Assembly (NCBI GenBank): GCA_024635855.1
Contig: JAGXHZ010000067.1
Location: 1 to 8,162, forward strand
Origin: Sulfuricurvum sp.
GTDB lineage: Bacteria > Campylobacterota > Campylobacteria > Campylobacterales > Sulfurimonadaceae
Direction: 5' to 3'
Length of the DNA stretch: 8,162 bases
A program made the translations under genes and the position numbers. The notes below the pieces were generated by a model. The model ran no database searches. It worked only from the letters and a program-made list of their open reading frames with translations, and had not been told where the DNA came from. This document shows, one piece after another, positions 1 through 6,589 of the stretch; position 1 is the first letter of the stretch; each line of letters opens with the position of its first letter.

Positions 1-1
1 A

Positions 2-706
2 TCGAAGCACTGTGTTATTGATGCGGGTAATCTTATCAACACTCTTGAAGAAGATATTTTTACGATTGAGCATATTTTTCTTACTCATTCGCACCTAGAT
101 CACATTATTGACATCCCTTTTCTGGCTGATTTATTTGTTACCCAAAAATCGATTGCTCTCAAAATTTACGGTCTTAAAGCAACATTAGACGATTTACGCC
201 GGTTTATTTTTAACCATCGGATCTGGCCTAATTTTGAAGAGATCAACCTCATCGGGCATGATGACAAAACCATTGAGCTGATCGAAATAGAAATCGATAA
301 AAGCTACCCAATCGATGATGTCGTGCTAAAGCCTTTTAAAACCAATCATACCGATGGAAGCTGTGGCTATATTATCGAAAAAAACGGCGCAGGGATTCTT
401 TTTAGTGCCGATACCTACCGATGTCCCCGTATTTGGGAATTATTGGATAAAAATCCGCATATTCATACGCTCGTCATTGAGGTATCTTTTCCCTCAAGTT
501 TTGAGAAACTTGCATTTGACAGTAAACACCTCACCCCTACCCTGCTAAAAAGTGAACTCGAGCAGTGCCAAAGAGATGATTTTAGAATCTATGCCATGCA
601 TCTTAAAACACTGTTTTCCCCCACCATCATCCATGAATTAAAAACCCTGCAATTACTTAAAAATGGAGGAAAAATACTCAACGACTACGACACGATTGGG
701 TTTTAA
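2..706 (+). CDS. Class II 3',5'-cyclic-nucleotide phosphodiesterase, 5' end missing
   Basis: This reading frame is open from the left edge, so the start lies outside the window; 234 residues remain. The visible protein carries the metallo-beta-lactamase metal site H29-S-H31-L-D33-H34, followed by IDIPFLADLF, the pattern of class II cyclic nucleotide phosphodiesterases (PDEase_II) rather than of ordinary beta-lactamases. Further family marks are IYGL, FNHRIWPNFEEI, the later metal-ligand context FKTNHTDGSCGY, FSADT, and a final KHLTP histidine near residue 174. The family hydrolyses cAMP or a similar phosphodiester using two metal ions. No later internal ATG makes a credible start, since the first HxHxDH site would be lost. 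The gene converges on the lipid operon and the two stop codons overlap by 4 bp. I infer no functional link to that operon. A generic MBL-fold hydrolase with another substrate is the main alternative. Confidence 0.82.
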   Translation, partial: SKHCVIDAGNLINTLEEDIFTIEHIFLTHSHLDHIIDIPFLADLFVTQKSIALKIYGLKATLDDLRRFIFNHRIWPNFEEINLIGHDDKTIELIEIEIDKSYPIDDVVLKPFKTNHTDGSCGYIIEKNGAGILFSADTYRCPRIWELLDKNPHIHTLVIEVSFPSSFEKLAFDSKHLTPTLLKSELEQCQRDDFRIYAMHLKTLFSPTIIHELKTLQLLKNGGKILNDYDTIGF

Positions 707-1353
707 ATCTCAATAGCGACAATAACCTCAGCACCATTGCTTTCATGCATTTTTTCAATAATTTCAAGCATTGCCCAAATGCTCGGTGAATATCCGTCAT
801 ACGCTTTACCGCTCAATGTCATTGTCGCCTCTTTTTGAGTATGGCGTACTTGCAATGCTGCTGCGCACTCTTTTAGTGTTATGCCGCAACGATTGAGTTC
901 CTCAACTCGTTCAAAATCAATGGAGTCGCTGACAATAAGAAGCAGCGTTTCAAACGTGAGAGATTTGACCGCACCCACTTTTAAGACTGAAGCAGAGGTT
1001 TCGTGCAGATCACTTACGGTCGTAATATATCCCTTGTTTTGTCCAACAATAGAGAGGTAGGATGCTGGGGTATTGTGCACAGAATTTTGAAATGCAGTAG
1101 GACTTACAGTCTCATTGGCAGCGATACAACGGAGAATATCAAACGTTTCTGCCACTTCTCCGTATGCATTACCAATGACGATGGGAGAAGTAAAATCACC
1201 AATTTGGTCGGTTAGATAAAGAGCCATACGGGCATTACGCGTCAATCGTCTGCGCAACATCATATCGCTTACCACGGTTTTTTCATTTAACGCCGTACAT
1301 TTTTGAGGATCTTCAACCGTAGCGAAGCCAAGTATTTCTAAATTAATCTGCAT
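703..1353 (-). CDS. Beta-ketoacyl synthase-like chain-length-factor subunit
   Basis: This protein of 216 residues resembles the short N-terminal ketoacyl-synthase-like family (Ketoacyl-synt_2) found beside true ketosynthases in aryl polyene and related lipid clusters. The typical segment SPTAFQNSVHNTPASYLSI (residues 84-102) is present. The STACTSSS-type cysteine and the two catalytic histidine motifs of active ketosynthases are absent, so it should not condense acyl chains itself. It probably forms a heterodimer with the ketosynthase encoded just upstream and helps to set chain length. The start ATG lies inside the 3' end of that gene (11-bp overlap) and has an AGGA Shine-Dalgarno sequence about 8 nt upstream, which supports this start and coupled translation. 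It is the last gene of the operon, and its stop overlaps that of the convergent phosphodiesterase. The precise role in chain control is inferred from family context. Confidence 0.78.
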   Translation of the reverse strand: MQINLEILGFATVEDPQKCTALNEKTVVSDMMLRRRLTRNARMALYLTDQIGDFTSPIVIGNAYGEVAETFDILRCIAANETVSPTAFQNSVHNTPASYLSIVGQNKGYITTVSDLHETSASVLKVGAVKSLTFETLLLIVSDSIDFERVEELNRCGITLKECAAALQVRHTQKEATMTLSGKAYDGYSPSIWAMLEIIEKMHESNGAEVIVAIEI

Positions 1354-2461
1354 GAACTTTTCCTAATACTAGTGACACATTACCGCCCCCAAAACCAAAA
1401 GCATTCGAAAGTACATAATTAACTTCCGTCTGTATTGACTCCAACGGATGTGAAAGTGAACCATTGACCGGTGTTGTGAGATTGGTACACGCAGGTATGA
1501 TGTTATGAACAATACTCATAGCGCTAATCGCCGCTTCCAATGCACCGCAAGCCCCTAAAGTATGTCCCGTAACGGCTTTAGTTGAAACAACGAAAGGATG
1601 TCCGCCAAAAAGTTTTTCAATGGAAGCACTCTCAATCTCATCATTAGCAATCGTCCCAGTCCCATGGGCGTTGATGTAATCAATATTGGAAGCGTCTAAC
1701 CCTGCTGCTTGCAATGCTTGGTTCATGGCAGCCATCGCCCCCTCACCTTCCGGATGTGGATGGGTGATATTGTAGGCATCGGAGCTTACCCCGCATCCCA
1801 TGATTTCAACACACTGCGATGTCTTTAAAGAAGAAAGAGCCAATACTGCTATCCCCTCCGCTACATTGATCCCATTGCGTTGCACATCAAAAGGGCGCGT
1901 GGGAGAATGTGAAGCAATGCCTAGTCTGTCAAAACCATTGACCGCCGAACGGCTCAGCTCATCTGCACCGATAACCACTACCGTTTTATATAGCCCTTGA
2001 CGTATCAAATCGTAAGCAAAATCAATGGCAATGGAACTGCTCGTACAGGCCGTTGAAAAGGATAATGCTGATTTAAACCCAAATTTTTGTACAACTTCAT
2101 CTGCAATGGCACGAATAGAGAGCTCTTCAATCGTAATATTGTTTAAACTCCCCTCATTAAAAAACGTCTTTTCGGCTACGCACATCCCCCCCACCGAAGA
2201 GCCAACCAATACAATGGTTTCACTGGGAACCAACCATGGAGTTTTGTGTAGAAGCGATGCTACATTCTCCTCTAAAAGAGCGAAAAAATCACGCTCGCCT
2301 GGGATTTTGCCCAAAGGCATAATAGCACCGTCGACATAACCGCTTTGGTTCGTAATAGCGCAGTTTCCATGAAGCAATGTCTCAAAAATCTCTTCGATGG
2401 TTAACCCTGCCGCACAGGCACAACTAAAGGCATTTAGGTAAACTCTATTCGCAAGCTTCAT
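1343..2461 (-). CDS. Beta-ketoacyl-ACP synthase, KAS I/II (FabF-like)
   Basis: This is a decarboxylating condensing enzyme of the thiolase fold, 372 residues long, somewhat shorter than housekeeping FabF (about 410). The full catalytic set is visible: nucleophile Cys139 in FSTACTSSS, His266 in NAHGTGT, Lys295 and His300 in STKAVTGHTLGACGALEA, and the C-terminal glycine-rich SNAFGFGGGN. It should add two-carbon units from malonyl-ACP to a growing acyl-ACP in the cytoplasm. The gene overlaps the BtrH-like gene by the 4-bp ATGA arrangement and runs 11 bp into the chain-length-factor-like gene, so the two synthase subunits are very likely made in equal amounts. There is only a weak Shine-Dalgarno (AAGGG, rather distant), which fits translational coupling. 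The pairing with a CLF-like partner points to secondary-lipid polyene or polyketide synthesis rather than the primary FabF. Product chain length cannot be read from the sequence. Confidence 0.9.
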   Translation of the reverse strand: MKLANRVYLNAFSCACAAGLTIEEIFETLLHGNCAITNQSGYVDGAIMPLGKIPGERDFFALLEENVASLLHKTPWLVPSETIVLVGSSVGGMCVAEKTFFNEGSLNNITIEELSIRAIADEVVQKFGFKSALSFSTACTSSSIAIDFAYDLIRQGLYKTVVVIGADELSRSAVNGFDRLGIASHSPTRPFDVQRNGINVAEGIAVLALSSLKTSQCVEIMGCGVSSDAYNITHPHPEGEGAMAAMNQALQAAGLDASNIDYINAHGTGTIANDEIESASIEKLFGGHPFVVSTKAVTGHTLGACGALEAAISAMSIVHNIIPACTNLTTPVNGSLSHPLESIQTEVNYVLSNAFGFGGGNVSLVLGKVHAD

Positions 2462-3450
2462 AATTTTAACCCTTTTAAAAAACGGTATACACGCTCTTCA
2501 CTGTCCCTGCATTCTTGGAGTTTTTGAGCAATCTCTTCAACGGAATATTCATTTCCTTTACATGCTTTAGAGCAGGAGAGTGCAAATATTCTCCACTTAT
2601 CTCCCACTGCCCCCATCATAGAGGATGCAGTTTTTAGTTCCTCACGCCCAAGCACCTCTGCACACTCAGACAAAAAGGCGGCATACATCAAACGAAATCC
2701 GCCTCCGCCCGTCCCTATCTCTTCTTGCATTCGGATAATATGCCCTAAATATAAAGAAGCATACCGTTTGTGCGGATGAGTTGGAAGCTTCAAGATAGCA
2801 CGTTTCATCATCCCGATACCACGCAATCCCACCCATGGAAAAGGGGTATAAAGCATCATATTACAAGTACGGTTAATCGCTTTTTTGATGGCTTTTGCCA
2901 AATCAATTTTTTCAGGGATTTTTTCTATCGTATAGCACGCACCCTTGGGAGCAAATACTCCACGGGCAAAACGGGCTTTATCCAGTGCATTAAACTCTAC
3001 TTCCACGGGATGCTCGAACACGGGGTCACTGATTAAAAAGCCCGTATCACTTTTTCCATATACCACTAAATTATGGGCATTAAAATGAAATCGCATCTCA
3101 GGAGGAAAATAGGGGAGGTAATACACCGACGTTTGAAGCCCCACAAATTTACCCGCATCCACCATTTTTATCAAATCCTCACGGGCGCTTTGAGGATTGG
3201 AATATTTTTTGATTTTAACCTCAAGTCCAAGTCTTTTTTCGACCGTTTTGAGGATACTTTTGGGTGGCATTCGGTACGCGACAAGAGGCATTCCATCGAT
3301 TTTTACAATGGGTAAATAGGCGAAGGTCAGCCCATTTCCCAGTCCAAACGCCATTGCCTCACTGATAGGATACCCTGCATGTGTAAGGAGTGATGAAACG
3401 ACACCGCTTTCGCAATGTGCCGCATGACTATGAACAAACGGCTTACTCAT
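2458..3450 (-). CDS. BtrH-like acyltransferase (BtrH_N plus DUF4872-type C-terminal half)
   Basis: This protein of 330 residues fits the two-part BtrH_N/DUF4872 layout. The N-terminal half has a papain-like set of candidate catalytic residues: Cys13 in HCESGVVSSLL, His126 in FNAHNLVVYG and Asp142 in FLISDPVF. The C-terminal half (about 170-330) is mostly helical, with a conserved-looking GTGGGGFRLMYAAFL segment. BtrH of butirosin synthesis transfers an acyl group from a carrier protein to an aminoglycoside amine. Here, among ketosynthases and DarA/DarB, I infer transfer of an ACP-bound acyl chain to a hydroxyl or amine acceptor, possibly the resorcinol. There is no signal peptide or membrane helix. 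The start has a strong AAAGGAG Shine-Dalgarno 5 nt upstream, and the ATG overlaps the previous stop as ATGA. A hydrolase or peptide-cleaving role cannot be excluded. Confidence 0.75.
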   Translation of the reverse strand: MSKPFVHSHAAHCESGVVSSLLTHAGYPISEAMAFGLGNGLTFAYLPIVKIDGMPLVAYRMPPKSILKTVEKRLGLEVKIKKYSNPQSAREDLIKMVDAGKFVGLQTSVYYLPYFPPEMRFHFNAHNLVVYGKSDTGFLISDPVFEHPVEVEFNALDKARFARGVFAPKGACYTIEKIPEKIDLAKAIKKAINRTCNMMLYTPFPWVGLRGIGMMKRAILKLPTHPHKRYASLYLGHIIRMQEEIGTGGGGFRLMYAAFLSECAEVLGREELKTASSMMGAVGDKWRIFALSCSKACKGNEYSVEEIAQKLQECRDSEERVYRFLKGLKL

Positions 3451-3848
3451 TTTGGCTCCTTTGGGTTAAGTAACTCTTCGGCTGTTATATCAAAAATATC
3501 ACAATAAAGAGCAATTTTGGGGGAACTTAGTCTCTTAAAAATATCGGGTTTTAGATGACGCTTGATACTCCATTGCCAAAAACCTGTACATTGGGACAAC
3601 GTGGCGATACTCATGCGACGACGATACATCCAGACACCAAGCGGCGATAGTTTTCCCTCAACAAACCCTTCATATGCTTCATACTCTAAACGCACAAACT
3701 CATCTACTGCTTGCAATGTTGCCATCTCTTCAACACTCCAGCCACTGCTTTGGGTAATCTCAAATTTTCCCTCATCCGCTACATAAAGGGCTTTTCGTCC
3801 CCCATGATACATGGCGATATTATCCTGAGGTGCGTCATCTCTTTTCAT
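3447..3848 (-). CDS. Small conserved helix-turn-helix-like protein of resorcinol-lipid locus, function unknown
   Basis: I do not know a named function for this 133-residue protein. Its N-terminal half contains NIAMYHGGRKALY and QSSGWSVEEMATLQAVDEF. Its C-terminal half (about 71-127: MYRRRMSIATLSQCTGFWQWSIKRHLKPDIFKRLS, shown here in shortened form as residues 74-108, then KIALYCDIFDITAEELL) has the spacing and hydrophobic pattern of an XRE-like helix-turn-helix. From memory, similar small proteins with an AMYHGG and SSGW signature sit between darB-like and BtrH-like genes in Bacteroidota flexirubin-type loci, but I cannot verify that here. The ATG follows the upstream stop codon with zero bases between, and GAGG lies about 8 nt upstream inside that gene; its own stop overlaps the next ATG. 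Being in the middle of a biosynthetic operon, it may be a local regulator or a pathway accessory protein. Confidence 0.7.
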   Translation of the reverse strand: MKRDDAPQDNIAMYHGGRKALYVADEGKFEITQSSGWSVEEMATLQAVDEFVRLEYEAYEGFVEGKLSPLGVWMYRRRMSIATLSQCTGFWQWSIKRHLKPDIFKRLSSPKIALYCDIFDITAEELLNPKEPK

Positions 3849-4991
3849 TTACACCACCTCAAGCAACATAAATGCGGTCGAAAAACGTCCGCTTTCCGGA
3901 ATAAAACAGAGAATTTTTTCACCGATTTGAAGCTTGCCGGAATTAAACAATTCTTCGAGAATAATATAAATAGACGCACTTCCCGTATTCCCTTTTTGGG
4001 TCAGATTCGTAAACCATTTTTCGTCTGGTATGGCGAAACCAACCTTTTCCAATCCTAATGCCATCTTGTCCCGAAAATACTCTGAGGAATAATGGGGCAA
4101 GAAATAATCGATCTCATCTGCTCTCAAATTTCGTTTTTTTATAATACTTTGAAGCGGTTTTTCCACCGTGTAATGGACAATATTTTCATTCAGAAGTTTG
4201 ACGTCTTGCTCGACGGCAAAGACTGTTTTTTCACGCCAAAAAGAGGGATCAAGCTCTCTCCACGGCTGATAGTTTCCCTCGTCGTCTTGAAGTGCTCCGC
4301 TGACCATACATGTCGGCATTTCACCCGCATACGAGAGAATATCGATCCACTGGATTTTCAGGGAAAGCCCTGTTTTATTCGGAATATTTTGCAACAATGC
4401 ACACCCTGCACCATCCGAGAGCATCCAGCGCAAAAAATCTTTTCCAAAGGCAACTTCAGGACGCTTTTCGATAGTCTCACTATCCTGAGTATCGCACGTA
4501 AACATCTCTGCCCTCATCACCATGGATGCGATTTCAGAACCCGTCGATACTGCACTCGTATGCTCACCGGACGCGACTGTCATATAGGCGTATTTCATCG
4601 CAGTAATACCGCTGAGGCAAATCCCCGACGTAGCAATCGCCTCACACGCATGTAATCCTAGCTCGCCTTGTGTCATAAGCGCATGATTGGGCATAAGATG
4701 ATCGGGGGAGGTCGTACCGCACGCCAAACATCCAATCTCGTCCAAGCTAAACGTCTCATCTTCCAAAGCTCGAATGGCATAAGCCGTCATAGAGGCATTG
4801 GTAAACAGTGGCTGCCGTGTATTTGGATCGAGAATATAATGACGAGTTTTAATACCATTACTACGCAAAACGATATTTTTAGCACGGGATTTTATACCGC
4901 CAACCGCCCCTAGAACTTCTTCTATTTGATCATTCGTTACCGGATCATTGGGTAAAAATGCGGTCATTTTCGTAATATATACATTGTTCAT
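3849..4991 (-). CDS. darB: DarB-like beta-ketoacyl synthase III
   Basis: This thiolase-fold condensing enzyme of 380 residues belongs to the FabH/KAS III class. The Cys-His-Asn triad is visible: Cys125 in ATSGICLSG, His300 in FLPHYSS and Asn335 in KGNTGSAS. The N-terminus (KMTAFLPNDPVTNDQIEEVLG, residues 8-28) and NIVLRSNGIKTRHYILD resemble the DarB-type synthases that sit beside darA. In dialkylresorcinol synthesis DarB condenses a beta-ketoacyl thioester with a second acyl chain and cyclises the product to a 1,3-cyclohexanedione. At 380 residues it is close to FabH size and shorter than the long StlD/DarB proteins of about 600 residues, so it belongs to the short type. It follows the darA-like gene after a gap of 12 nt and abuts the next gene directly. 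The Shine-Dalgarno is poor, suggesting coupling. A plain priming KAS III is the alternative; the darA neighbour favours DarB. Confidence 0.8.
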   Translation of the reverse strand: MNNVYITKMTAFLPNDPVTNDQIEEVLGAVGGIKSRAKNIVLRSNGIKTRHYILDPNTRQPLFTNASMTAYAIRALEDETFSLDEIGCLACGTTSPDHLMPNHALMTQGELGLHACEAIATSGICLSGITAMKYAYMTVASGEHTSAVSTGSEIASMVMRAEMFTCDTQDSETIEKRPEVAFGKDFLRWMLSDGAGCALLQNIPNKTGLSLKIQWIDILSYAGEMPTCMVSGALQDDEGNYQPWRELDPSFWREKTVFAVEQDVKLLNENIVHYTVEKPLQSIIKKRNLRADEIDYFLPHYSSEYFRDKMALGLEKVGFAIPDEKWFTNLTQKGNTGSASIYIILEELFNSGKLQIGEKILCFIPESGRFSTAFMLLEVV

Positions 4992-5003
4992 AGTGTCTTA
5001 AAC

Positions 5004-5924
5004 CTATCTGCCTGAAGGAGCTTCTATACTTTGTATTATTTTATCTATTTTTCCTTTAAATAAACGTCTAATAATGCTTTGTAATGCCATATTTAGGGGA
5101 ACAACACTCACAATCAACGTTATTAAAAAAAGAACATAAACACCCAATACAGGGCGTCTGCTCCATGTGCCTCTTTTTCCAAACAGCCGAATAAGCTTAC
5201 CCCAAATCCGAAAACTCCGTTTCCCTATCTTTTCAGAGGCAATAAAACGAGGATCAACACACACCGCACCCAAACCACTGAGCATCGGAGCATTCACAAC
5301 TTCTTTATTGCTGTCAAGTCCTGACAAAATCGCTTCTCCAAAACGGCTGCTTTTATGAATAACATCATCCGAAATACCCGCCGCCGACAATCCCCAAAAC
5401 GATTCACGTTTTCCGGTAAGCATCCATCGCGGTGTCGTAATAAAACTCTCCAATGGACCGCTTTGGTCACTTAGCACAATATTATCAATAAGACGTGCTT
5501 CACACGATACCAAAAGCTCTTTCATCGTTTTTTGAGCTTCTATCCACATATTACGGCAGGCTATGACGGTGACAACGGGTTTATTTTTTAAAATGACTTT
5601 CGCTTGATCGGATTTCATAAAGGCACTCATGGGCAACGAGGGTGAAAGAAACCACGGTTGATACCCCAAAATAATCAAATCAAAGCTTTCAGAGTTAATA
5701 AGCTCGAATGGAAGATTAGGGAGCGCATCACAATAAACCGATTCAGGAAAGGCATCAAAAAACTTCCAAAAAGACCATGGAAAGGCAAAATCTTCATTTG
5801 GGCGTAATGGTAACATCGTCACCTCAACCGTATCAGCAAGTATCAATGGATGCAGCATGGCGGTGAGAACATTTTCCAATTGTCCGCTTTGTGAATAATA
5901 GACGACCAGAACCCGTTTAGACAT
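5004..5924 (-). CDS. darA: DarA-like flavodoxin-fold enzyme of dialkylresorcinol synthesis
   Basis: This 306-residue protein starts with a flavodoxin-like beta strand and phosphate-binding loop, RVLVVYYSQSGQL (residues 4-16), followed by LIILGYQPWFLSPSLPMSAF (84-102) and VVTVIACRNMW (117-127), as in NAD(P)H/FMN-type flavodoxin folds. Close to the C-terminus lies a hydrophobic segment at about 258-281, which should be a membrane helix, then a basic stretch and the ending EAPSGR. This layout matches proteins annotated as dialkylresorcinol condensing enzyme DarA, which are needed to oxidise the DarB-made cyclohexanedione to a resorcinol; the membrane anchor fits a lipid substrate. It is the first gene of the operon. 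The ATG has a GAGG Shine-Dalgarno 6 nt upstream, and the 62-bp gap to the divergent dehydratase should hold the promoter. Bound flavin and the exact reaction are inferred. Confidence 0.75.
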   Translation of the reverse strand: MSKRVLVVYYSQSGQLENVLTAMLHPLILADTVEVTMLPLRPNEDFAFPWSFWKFFDAFPESVYCDALPNLPFELINSESFDLIILGYQPWFLSPSLPMSAFMKSDQAKVILKNKPVVTVIACRNMWIEAQKTMKELLVSCEARLIDNIVLSDQSGPLESFITTPRWMLTGKRESFWGLSAAGISDDVIHKSSRFGEAILSGLDSNKEVVNAPMLSGLGAVCVDPRFIASEKIGKRSFRIWGKLIRLFGKRGTWSRRPVLGVYVLFLITLIVSVVPLNMALQSIIRRLFKGKIDKIIQSIEAPSGR

Positions 5925-5986
5925 TGTATACCTCGTATTTAAGTAAGTTTATTCTACCATTTCTTTAAAAAATTAGGACTCATTTT
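5925..5986. promoter_or_regulatory. Divergent intergenic promoter region
   Basis: These 62 bp separate the divergent darA-like operon and the dehydratase gene, so both promoters must lie here or in the coding starts. A Shine-Dalgarno GAGG (5931-5934, minus strand) serves darA and AGGA (5975-5978, plus strand) serves the dehydratase. A TATTCT on the plus strand (5950-5955) and TAGAAT on the minus strand (5951-5956) nearly coincide and could be overlapping -10 boxes, each giving a short leader. No convincing -35 boxes are visible. The shared position would let the two transcripts compete or be co-regulated. The location is well supported by gene layout; the box assignments are tentative. Confidence 0.5.
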
Positions 5987-6349
5987 ATGAACAGTCGCTT
6001 ACCTCACAAAGAACCACTTATTTTTATCGGACAGCTTTCAGAACAAAATGAAACGCAAGTGACCTTCGAAACCCGTTTTCCCCTCACACCAACGCTTGCC
6101 ATGTTTTGCGAAGCAGCCGCTCAGGGGACAAGTTTTTTTCCCCTTTCTCCCAACTGTAATGCCGGAGTGGTCTCATCTTTTCGAAATATTAAACTCTGCA
6201 ACAAGACTGATACTCTTCATTTTGACACTACCGTCACCCTCAAACATTCGTTTAACGATTCCTATCTTTTTGAATTTAATGCCATCTCTAACGCTTCGCA
6301 AAACCCTGTTGCAACGGGTGAAATTGCGGTGTTTTATACGTCACTCTAA
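5987..6349 (+). CDS. Short FabZ-like hot-dog fold 3-hydroxyacyl-ACP dehydratase
   Basis: This protein of 120 residues begins with LPHKEPLIFIGQL (5-17), matching the FabZ motif LPHRxPFLLVDRV with catalytic His7, and carries CEAAAQGTSFF (41-51), matching the EAMAQ helix with catalytic Glu42. The rest (FRNIKLCNKTDTLHFDTTVTL, about residues 66-86, and a closing PVATGEIAVFYTSL) follows the beta strands of a hot-dog fold. It is shorter than FabZ (about 150) because the loop with the HFPGxPxxPG sequence between the His and Glu helices is reduced to FETRFPLTPTLAM. It would remove water from 3-hydroxyacyl-ACP to form trans-2-enoyl-ACP, creating double bonds in a polyene chain. AGGA 8 nt before the ATG supports the start. 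It is transcribed divergently from the ketosynthase operon. A catalytically weak or non-dehydratase hot-dog protein is possible given the short loop. Confidence 0.72.
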   Translation: MNSRLPHKEPLIFIGQLSEQNETQVTFETRFPLTPTLAMFCEAAAQGTSFFPLSPNCNAGVVSSFRNIKLCNKTDTLHFDTTVTLKHSFNDSYLFEFNAISNASQNPVATGEIAVFYTSL

Positions 6350-6490
6350 CAACCAAATTAACTTGTTCGCAATCATCTCAGCTTGTTTGAGTTGTTCTCT
6401 CGACTGCTTTGTTTACCGCATAGTATTGGTGATAAGCCGCTAATTTTTTTGCCATTTCAATCGTTGTTAAATGGGTTCTACCATCATTTG

Positions 6491-6517
6491 CAGTATGTCG
6501 GAATTCCCGACATACTG
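6491..6517. repeat. Perfect inverted repeat, 11-bp arms
   Basis: The left arm CAGTATGTCGG (6491-6501) and right arm CCGACATACTG (6507-6517) are exact reverse complements around the 5-nt spacer AATTC. It lies inside the RhuM-like fragment, over the codons for SVCREFRHTA. It could fold as a hairpin in DNA or RNA or bind a dimeric protein. There is no T-run at its 3' side in either orientation that would make it a convincing intrinsic terminator. Confidence 0.7.
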
Positions 6518-6570
6518 ATTTTTCATCTAATTCTTCACTATCAAATATATTTTTTAGTGGTTTTTTAAGT

Positions 6571-6589
6571 AAATCGGAAATTCCGATTT
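6571..6589. repeat. Perfect inverted repeat, 9-bp arms, core related to the one at 6491
   Basis: The arms AAATCGGAA (6571-6579) and TTCCGATTT (6581-6589) are exact reverse complements around a single A. The core TCGGAAATTCCGA differs from the core of the inverted repeat at 6491-6517 (TCGGAATTCCCGA) only in the middle. It lies in the RhuM-like fragment over the codons for RKIGISDL. The two copies are about 80 bp apart. Confidence 0.65.

Noticed and set aside
2025..2339. A 104-residue plus-strand open frame
   Set aside because: It is antisense to the FabF-like ketosynthase, including the active-site region at its edge, and has no family resemblance.
3711..4058. A 115-residue plus-strand open frame
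   Set aside because: It spans the abutting ends of two well-supported minus-strand genes and looks like a shadow.
4092..4655. A 187-residue plus-strand open frame
   Set aside because: It lies opposite the DarB-like gene, which has a complete catalytic triad; the plus-strand product has no recognisable domain and is a shadow frame.
6096..6443. A plus-strand frame with hydrophobic stretches, overlapping the dehydratase
   Set aside because: It overlaps the dehydratase in another frame; the dehydratase has a good Shine-Dalgarno sequence and catalytic motifs, while this frame has neither.
6491..6517. Intrinsic terminator between the convergent dehydratase and RhuM-like fragment
   Set aside because: The hairpin has no following U-run in either direction and lies within the fragment rather than right after a stop codon.
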